Source of the DNA: Clostridiales bacterium
Lineage (GTDB): Bacteria > Bacillota > Clostridia > Christensenellales > Borkfalkiaceae
Direction of reading: 5' to 3'
Length of the DNA stretch: 64,000 nucleotides
Assembly: GCA_015055945.1 (NCBI GenBank)
Contig: SVHH01000001.1
Span: 273,315 to 337,314 of the forward strand
Shown here: in pieces, positions 59,248-64,000 of the stretch
Layout: every line of letters begins with the position of its first letter
How positions within the stretch are numbered: the stretch's first letter is position 1
The notes under the pieces: model-generated
What the model was told of the DNA's origin: nothing
What the model saw: only the letters and a program-made list of their open reading frames with translations
Database searches by the model: none
Translations under genes and position numbers: made by a program

Positions 59248-60138
59248 CTAAAAGTTAATTATTGAAGGATCTTCGACTATATCAGCGGTTATATCATCAG
59301 TATTTTCTATATCCAATTCGTCTAATGCGGCAATTAAGTTATCGGCAACCTCATCTCCACCTACTGTCAGAGGTGAATCAAAAACTAATTCGTGACACAA
59401 TTTGCCGTTTTCGACAAACCAATTCACATATACCGAAAGGGGTCTGTTGCCGTCATATTTATTTAGGAATGTTCGATAATTTAATGCCTTGCACGCAAAA
59501 TAAACGGTTGGATACATATCGACATACTCCTCAATAGTATAGAGATTATCTATAATTTCTTGTGTTGTTCTAACGTCATCATTCATCAATATGTAATTTG
59601 CGACACCGCAATTTGGAATCATTACGCCATTAACACGAGCATCTCTTTTATCGCGTGAAATATGAGTTCCAGCATAAACATCAATGATTTGTTCTTGTGT
59701 TAATGCTACAAGTCCTGATAATCCGCCACCGGTCTTGTTTAGTAATTCATATTTCCAACCAAGAGTTATAGCGCCACGTTCCGTTTTGCCAGATGAACTC
59801 TTATAAATAAGTTTCTTATTTTCAAAAACATCACGAATTGAGTCGGTGGCCTGCATTATAATGTCTTCCCAATCATCACCGAAGAGAGCTTGCGCACGTT
59901 CGGCATTGGTTTTGTTCTCTATAAAATCCGCATTTTCTTTTTTGTATGTGATTTTAATTTCTATGAGCGTACCGTTTTCCGCTTCTGCAGCAACATAAAT
60001 ATCTGTCTTGGGTTCGCCTCTTAAACAGGTAGGTTTACCCGAATTAATGATAGTATAGTTATCACCTTGAAAGATAAAGGTGTTTCCTCTGCGTAAAAGA
60101 TAAGCAATTGTACGTTCGGCTTCTCCAAATGTAGGCAT
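59248..60138 (-). CDS. Type II restriction endonuclease, PD-(D/E)XK type
   Basis: 296 aa. I do not recognise the exact family. The catalytic pattern is visible near residues 42-67: G-E-P-K-T-D-I-Y-V ... LIEIKITYKK, that is D-x(n)-E-x-K. Its position between an HTH protein and a cognate-type methyltransferase, in one operon, identifies it as the endonuclease partner. Predicted target GGCC from the methyltransferase (inference). The upstream HTH gene ends three bases before it. Confidence 0.82.
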   Translation of the reverse strand: MPTFGEAERTIAYLLRRGNTFIFQGDNYTIINSGKPTCLRGEPKTDIYVAAEAENGTLIEIKITYKKENADFIENKTNAERAQALFGDDWEDIIMQATDSIRDVFENKKLIYKSSSGKTERGAITLGWKYELLNKTGGGLSGLVALTQEQIIDVYAGTHISRDKRDARVNGVMIPNCGVANYILMNDDVRTTQEIIDNLYTIEEYVDMYPTVYFACKALNYRTFLNKYDGNRPLSVYVNWFVENGKLCHELVFDSPLTVGGDEVADNLIAALDELDIENTDDITADIVEDPSIINF

Positions 60139-60141
60139 ATT

Positions 60142-60342
60142 TTATTCCTCCTCGTTTTTATCAACACTGGCTGCGCCACCACTTTGAACCCAATTATCTA
60201 TTTCGCTAATGCGAAATTTCCATAAACGTCCAACCCTGTGGCAAGGTATGCTTTTATTATTAATCCATCTTTGCAAGGTATCCTTATTGATACCTAAATG
60301 TTCAGCAACTTCTTTACTAGATATCCATTTTTCTATCTCCAT
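60142..60342 (-). CDS. Excisionase-family HTH protein
   Basis: 66 aa, HTH_17/MerR-like winged helix: WISSKEVAEHLGINKDTLQRW ... (first 20 shown in part: SSKEVAEHLGINKDTLQRW), I-P-C-H-R-V-G-R-L-W-K-F-R. Either an excisionase of the element or the controller of the R-M operon it heads. The three-base spacing to the endonuclease gene favours a controller role. SD AAGGAGG. Confidence 0.85.
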   Translation of the reverse strand: MEIEKWISSKEVAEHLGINKDTLQRWINNKSIPCHRVGRLWKFRISEIDNWVQSGGAASVDKNEEE

Positions 60343-60371
60343 TTGCTATACCTCCTTAATAGAGAGATAAT

Positions 60372-60400
60372 TAATTATATCACATTTTTTAATTTTTGTC
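60372..60400 (-). promoter_or_regulatory. Promoter of the HTH-R-M operon
   Basis: TAGACA (60395-60400), 17-base spacer, TATAAT (60372-60377). TAATTAATTA overlaps the downstream side of the -10. Confidence 0.7.
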
Positions 60401-61039
60401 TATATGATAAGATATATTTTTATATGTTTTTATATGCTCTCGCGATTTTTCTTATATGGAGAAACCGCACGCTTTATATAATTTTACAAATATTTTCTTT
60501 TTAGGTTTCCGTTCCTTCCGGGGAGCGGATTTTTTATTTTCTGAAGATTTTTCAAAAAGGGGCTTAAAAAATGCTGTTTTCGTGAGCTACCTATGAAAGA
60601 TAAAAAATTCAAGTTTTATTGCTGTATTTGCCTTTTTCCGTGGCTTATCTATGAAGGGTAAAAAAATATTTTTTCAAAACCCTTCACTTTTTCTGCTTTC
60701 CCGTGAGTTTAGGGTGAGGGATATAAAAATCTAAGAATTTTTGCAAAATAGTTCACTTTTTGCTCCTTCTCGTGAGTTTGGAGTGAGGAATAAAAACTTT
60801 TTTGCACAAGGGGTTGACTTTTATCCTCTCTCAAGAGTTAAGAGTGGGGGCAAACAGCCCAGTTATGAAAATTATGTGAATTTTTCTAAAAAACCTTGAA
60901 TTTTTGCCTTTCCCGTGAGTGTAGAGTGAGGAGAAAAATTTTCATAAGAAATTTCGCGGATTTTTTCCGAAATGCCATTCTCGTTTCCATTAGAAGGCAG
61001 AAAGGCACAAACAGAATAATCAAGAAAGGAGGTAACTCG
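60401..61039. other. 639-bp non-coding region with hairpin array upstream of the primase
   Basis: No gene is supported. A GGTTTCC/GGGGAGCGG-type GC patch is near 60505-60530, followed by six degenerate hairpin repeats (60560-60945). The last ~90 bases lead to SD sites of the small ORF and primase. Confidence 0.6.
60560..60945 (+). repeat. Array of six ~60-bp degenerate hairpin repeats
   Basis: Units centre on CGTGAG-type cores at about 60581, 60639, 60702, 60771, 60831 (TCAAGAG) and 60914. Each has complementary arms around the core (for example TCCC/GGGA, TCCT/AGGA, TTTTC/GAAAG) and an A-rich 3' side. Consensus about TTTCCCGTGAGTTTAG followed by GTGAGGG. Iteron- or origin-like by position. 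Confidence 0.65.
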
Positions 61040-61150
61040 ATGAGCATAAAACACAATACCAAAATGAAAGGAGGTAGTAACAATGCAGGATTTTATGGCA
61101 GATCTGAAGGCGCAACGCATTTGGTTTCATTGGCATTGGGAGAAAGATAA
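61040..61150 (+). CDS. Small ORF overlapping the primase start, 36 aa
   Basis: An ATG preceded by a perfect AAAGGAGG SD opens a 36-codon frame that contains the primase SD and overlaps the first 68 bases of the primase gene in another frame. It may serve translational coupling. No recognisable protein family. Confidence 0.4.
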   Translation: MSIKHNTKMKGGSNNAGFYGRSEGATHLVSLALGER

Positions 61151-63416
61151 GGACGGTCGCATGACAAAAGTACCGCACTCCGCAAATGGTGGCTCAACAG
61201 GCACAACCGCAAATTGGGCGCATACGTGGGTAACCTACGATGAGGCACTCGCCACCAAGGAATCACATAACGCATCGGGACTCGGCTTCAAGGTGCCGGA
61301 CGGATACTTTTTCCTTGATGCCGATGATTATCCTCTTGATGCCCCCTTGATGCAAGAACTCTTGCAACGCTTCAACTCCTATACGGAATGTTCGGTCAGC
61401 GGTGGCGGTATCCATATCTACGGCAAATGCGATAGAGCCCAGCTCCCCTTTATAACCAATAAGGAAGGCAAGCAGAAGCTCGACCCTGCCTACTATATGA
61501 AAAATCCCCATAACCGCTTGGAACTGTATATTGGTGGTTTAACTGATAGGTTCGCTGTATACACCGGGGATATTGTGTGGGCAGAACCTTTAAAGGAATG
61601 TACCGAGGCTGTGCTTACTACCCTTGAAAACGATATGAAGCGTGAGGAAATACCGCAAACAAAATCCGTAAACGCTCCCGGCAGTTATCTTTCGGACGAT
61701 TCGGTTATTATCAAGGCTTCGGCATCCAAGCAGGGAGAAAAGTTCAAAGCATTGTGGAGAGGAGAAATCCCCGATGGCAAGACCCATAGTGAAGCCGACC
61801 TCTCCCTTTGTACCATCCTCGCATTTTGGTGCGGTGGTGACACCGAGCAGATGGACAGGCTCTTTAGGTCATCCTGTCTTATGCGTGAAAAATGGGAGCG
61901 GGACGATTATCGTAGCGCAACTCTTGAAAAAGCGGTTAATGCAACCACGGAGTTTTACTCTCCTATAACCACATCTGCAGCCGATGATTTTGCCGACACC
62001 TCAAATCGACTTTATGAGCTTGACCCTGCCAACAACAAACGCTACAGCGGTGGTGATATCGGTTTCGGCAGACTCTTTGCGGATATGTATAAGGACATTG
62101 CGCGTTATGTGCCTCAACGCAAGAAATGGTACATATTCGATGGCAAGAGGTGGGTTGCGGATATTGGCGGTCTTAAAGCTATGGAGCTTGCCAAGGAGTT
62201 ATCTGATGCCCTCATCGTATATACCGCAAGCATTCGTGATGAGACCCGCCGTACTGCCTTTTTAGAGGTGTGTAAGAAATGGGTACAACGTCGTTTCCGT
62301 GAGACCTACCTCAAAGAAGCACAAAGCGTGTATCCCGTCAGTATGGAAAAGTTTGATACTGACCGCTATCTCCTTAATTGTAATAACGGTACTCTTGACC
62401 TTCGCACTATGGAGTTCCGTGAGCATCGTCCCGAGGACTTCTTTACCAAAATCTCCAAGGTAGATTATATTCCCTCAGCAAAAAGCCCTCGTTTTGACAA
62501 GTTCATAGAGGAAATCACAAGCGGTGATAAGGAAAAAGCACGATTTCTTCAAAAAGCCTTGGGCTACGCCATTAGCGGTGACACACGCTTTGAATGCATT
62601 TTCTTCCTCTTCGGTGAGCTTACGCGCAATGGCAAAGGAACGCTTATGGAAAGCTGTCTCTTGGTGCTTGGCGATTATGGCAGAGCTGTGCGCCCCGAGA
62701 CCATAGCGCAGAAAAACAATACGAACAGCCAATCTCCAAGCGAGGACATCGCAAGGCTTGCAGGCATTCGTTTTGCTAACATTTCCGAGCCGAGCAGAGG
62801 TCTGCTTTTGAACGCGGCACAGGTCAAAAGTATGACAGGCAACGATACTATGAACGCTCGTTTCCTTAACGAAAACTCCTTTGATTTCAAGCCACAATTC
62901 AAAATGTATGTCAACACGAACTACCTTCCCGTTATTACCGATATGACTCTCTTCCAAAGTGGGCGCGTGGTAATCATTCCGTTCAACCGACATTTTGAGG
63001 AATGGGAGCAAGACCGTACTCTCAAAGAAGAATTTTCCAAGCCGAACACACAAAGCGCAATCCTCAATTGGCTTGTTGAAGGATATAGGTTACTCCGAAA
63101 GGAAGGCTTGAAACAGCCTAAATCCGTTATTGACGCGACTTATGCCTACTATCACGAAAGCAATAAAATGGCGCAGTTTGCGGAAGAAAAGCTTGAAGAG
63201 GATATCGAAGGAGAAATTCGTACCTCGGCTCTCTACGATAACTACCGTCATTGGTGTGGCATTAACGGCTTCTTTGCCGAAAGTAATCGTAATTTTATTA
63301 ACGAGCTTCGGAAGATGGGCACAATCGAACGTCGCAGACCCAAGACGGGTGGTGAGAAAACCACACTCCTTCTCGGCTATAAATTGAAAAACGAGTTTGA
63401 GGATTTTCTCGCATAA
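61083..63416 (+). CDS. Phage/plasmid primase-helicase, P4/D5 type
   Basis: 777 aa. The N-terminal ~300 residues resemble a primase-polymerase domain (GYFFLDADDYPLD and CSVSGGGIHIYGK). The C-terminal part is an SF3 helicase: Walker A FGELTRNGKGTLMES, Walker B region RFANISEPS, motif C MYVNTNYLP, preceded by a D5-N domain (about residues 330-470). It initiates and drives replication of the element. SD AGGAGG. Codon use is more GC-rich than in the surrounding chromosome. Confidence 0.92.
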   Translation: MQDFMADLKAQRIWFHWHWEKDKDGRMTKVPHSANGGSTGTTANWAHTWVTYDEALATKESHNASGLGFKVPDGYFFLDADDYPLDAPLMQELLQRFNSYTECSVSGGGIHIYGKCDRAQLPFITNKEGKQKLDPAYYMKNPHNRLELYIGGLTDRFAVYTGDIVWAEPLKECTEAVLTTLENDMKREEIPQTKSVNAPGSYLSDDSVIIKASASKQGEKFKALWRGEIPDGKTHSEADLSLCTILAFWCGGDTEQMDRLFRSSCLMREKWERDDYRSATLEKAVNATTEFYSPITTSAADDFADTSNRLYELDPANNKRYSGGDIGFGRLFADMYKDIARYVPQRKKWYIFDGKRWVADIGGLKAMELAKELSDALIVYTASIRDETRRTAFLEVCKKWVQRRFRETYLKEAQSVYPVSMEKFDTDRYLLNCNNGTLDLRTMEFREHRPEDFFTKISKVDYIPSAKSPRFDKFIEEITSGDKEKARFLQKALGYAISGDTRFECIFFLFGELTRNGKGTLMESCLLVLGDYGRAVRPETIAQKNNTNSQSPSEDIARLAGIRFANISEPSRGLLLNAAQVKSMTGNDTMNARFLNENSFDFKPQFKMYVNTNYLPVITDMTLFQSGRVVIIPFNRHFEEWEQDRTLKEEFSKPNTQSAILNWLVEGYRLLRKEGLKQPKSVIDATYAYYHESNKMAQFAEEKLEEDIEGEIRTSALYDNYRHWCGINGFFAESNRNFINELRKMGTIERRRPKTGGEKTTLLLGYKLKNEFEDFLA

Positions 63417-63422
63417 CCGCTT

Positions 63423-63506
63423 GGGGCAGATGTGGCAGGTTTTTATAGTCCTTTCTCTTATAGAGAAAATATAGAACCTACTAAGAATAACTGCCACATC
63501 TGCCCC
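63423..63506 (+). repeat. 16-bp perfect inverted repeat after the primase stop
   Basis: GGGGCAGATGTGGCAG (63423-63438) and its exact complement (63491-63506) enclose 52 bases holding a nested TTTCTC/GAGAAA hairpin. No T-run follows, so it is not a standard terminator. Confidence 0.85.
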
Positions 63507-63530
63507 GAAGAAAAAACAAGGAGATTTTTT

Positions 63531-63563
63531 ATGATTCTTATTCGTAGCCCTTGTGTGGACTAA
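63531..63563 (+). CDS. Ten-residue mini-ORF, possible leader peptide
   Basis: ATG ... TAA encoding MILIRSPCVD with an AAGGAG SD 7 bases upstream. It lies between the inverted repeat and hairpins at 63584-63597 (CCCGG-TGTA-CCGGG) and 63676-63690 (GGGG/CCCC). Could be a regulatory leader peptide; could be chance. Confidence 0.3.
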   Translation: MILIRSPCVD

Positions 63564-63736
63564 AGCTCTGCTTCAAATATTTTCCCGGTGTACCGGGTAG
63601 GGGGTCTAAATCTCTACAGCTTTTATATGGACAGCGGGCTGGGGCAGCCACGCACAAAAACCGGTATTCAAACGGGGTATTAACCCCTATTCAAACAAAC
63701 ACAAAAAATTCTATTCAAAAAGGAGGTAACGAGCCT

Positions 63737-63904
63737 ATGGAATCACCCAAGGAATGTTCTCACAAGACTGAAATCATCATTGACGGTACGGTCTATATTG
63801 TGGAATCGGTGAGTGCCGATGCCGCAAAGGATACTATGTACGGCAAGGTGAAAAAGCTCATTCTTGACCACGTAAAGTTATCCGAAAATTCAAAAGTATC
63901 TTAA
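63737..63904 (+). CDS. TnpW-family transposon protein, 55 aa
   Basis: E-I-I-I-D-G-T-V-Y-I-V-E-S, then D-T-M-Y-G-K-V-K-K-L-I-L-D. This matches the small TnpW proteins that precede large serine recombinases in clostridial transposons and integrative elements. SD AAAGGAGG. A longer frame open to 63551 has no SD at its start. Role unknown. Confidence 0.72.
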   Translation: MESPKECSHKTEIIIDGTVYIVESVSADAAKDTMYGKVKKLILDHVKLSENSKVS

Positions 63905-63913
63905 CAAAATGAC

Positions 63914-63942
63914 TTGACTTTTTGGCGATAGTACGGGATAAT
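63914..63942 (+). promoter_or_regulatory. Promoter before the recombinase
   Basis: TTGACT (63914-63919), 17-base spacer, GATAAT (63937-63942). A GTAC/GTAC dyad (63931-63949) overlaps the -10. Confidence 0.6.
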
Positions 63943-63979
63943 ACAGTACCGCTTGAAGGCTGTCGGAAGGAGGTAAAAA

Positions 63980-64000
63980 TTGAATAACAGACAGCCTACT
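63980..64000 (+). CDS. Large serine recombinase, first seven codons
   Basis: AAGGAGGTAAAAA then TTG AAT AAC AGA CAG CCT ACT, giving (M)NNRQPT, cut by the window end. Start, position after TnpW and the N-terminal residues are those of TnpX-like recombinases. Too short for certainty. Confidence 0.5.

Larger units (their letters stand above)
55085..64000. mobile_element. Integrated mobile element (serine-recombinase type), right end outside window
   Basis: Genes change from housekeeping to DUF6809, a STAND NTPase, restriction-modification, excisionase-type HTH, D5/P4-type primase, TnpW and the start of a serine recombinase. The primase-TnpW part is visibly richer in GC with different codon use (for example many CGC, CTC, ACC and GCC codons) than the chromosomal genes. 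The left border is placed between the apbE stop and 55090 by context only. No attachment repeat was identified. Confidence 0.6.

Noticed and set aside
60560..60945. CRISPR array
   Set aside because: Units are degenerate, with variable arms and no constant repeat or unique spacers, and no cas gene is nearby.
62475..63053. 192-codon minus-strand frame opposite the primase
   Set aside because: The plus strand has clear SF3 helicase motifs here; the minus frame has none and no SD.
63090..63497. 135-codon minus-strand frame opposite the primase end
   Set aside because: It crosses the 16-bp inverted repeat and the primase C-terminus; no SD or domain.
63551..63736. N-terminal extension of the TnpW-like protein
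   Set aside because: The longer frame lacks an SD and spans strong hairpins; the ATG at 63737 has AAAGGAGG at good spacing.

Overview
The window looks like about 55 kb of core chromosome from a low-GC, Gram-positive-type anaerobe of the Clostridia, followed by about 9 kb of an integrated mobile element. The evidence for the host is AddAB recombination nucleases, an S12-S7-EF-G-EF-Tu (str) cluster downstream of rpoBC, a CIRCE operator before groESL, RqcP, TmcAL, a YqgF/DUF1292 pair, an acetate-forming Pta/AckA pair, NADP-type glutamate dehydrogenase, several lipoproteins with classic lipoboxes and strong SD sites. I cannot name a genus; an uncultured gut clostridium fits best. No rRNA or tRNA gene and no CRISPR array was seen.

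Layout. 1-13.4 kb: surface lipoproteins (InlB-type repeats, BspA-type LRR, a novel lipoprotein, an M1-type peptidase), a SpoIIQ-like M23 protein and addB-addA. 13.5-29.3 kb: HU, an SDR, tuf, fusA, rpsG, rpsL, rpoC and rpoB (minus strand), then rqcP and a fused ispDF (plus strand). 29.4-31.2 kb: two solitary XRE regulators in AT-rich DNA. 31.2-45 kb: rpmF/yceD, ackA, pta, tmcAL, gdhA and the classic run rpsB-tsf-pyrH-frr-uppS-cdsA-dxr-rseP. 45-49 kb: regulatory DNA, two more solitary XRE regulators, and yqgF/DUF1292. 49-55 kb: groEL-groES, DUF1846, a PqqD/HprK-like pair and an ApbE lipoprotein. 55-64 kb: DUF6809, a HEPN/NB-ARC/TPR protein, a GGCC-type restriction-modification operon with its own HTH protein, a hairpin array, a D5/P4-type primase-helicase, TnpW and the first codons of a serine recombinase.

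Two things stand out. First, a family of about 120-nt structured intergenic repeats, all in the same orientation, recurs at least ten times between 14.7 and 47 kb. Its stems covary: arm sequences differ from copy to copy but stay complementary. Several copies end exactly on the stop codon of a minus-strand gene. Second, the mobile element carries a probable defence cluster: a STAND NTPase with an N-terminal HEPN-type R-x4-H motif and a C-terminal cold-shock-like tail, co-oriented with a HaeIII-like methyltransferase, a PD-(D/E)XK nuclease and an excisionase-type HTH protein.

Secondary themes are solitary XRE regulators preceded by palindromes or tandem operator arrays, ribosomal protein mRNAs with elaborate leaders (rpsG, rpsB), and terminator-like hairpins whose 3' arm contains the SD of the next gene.
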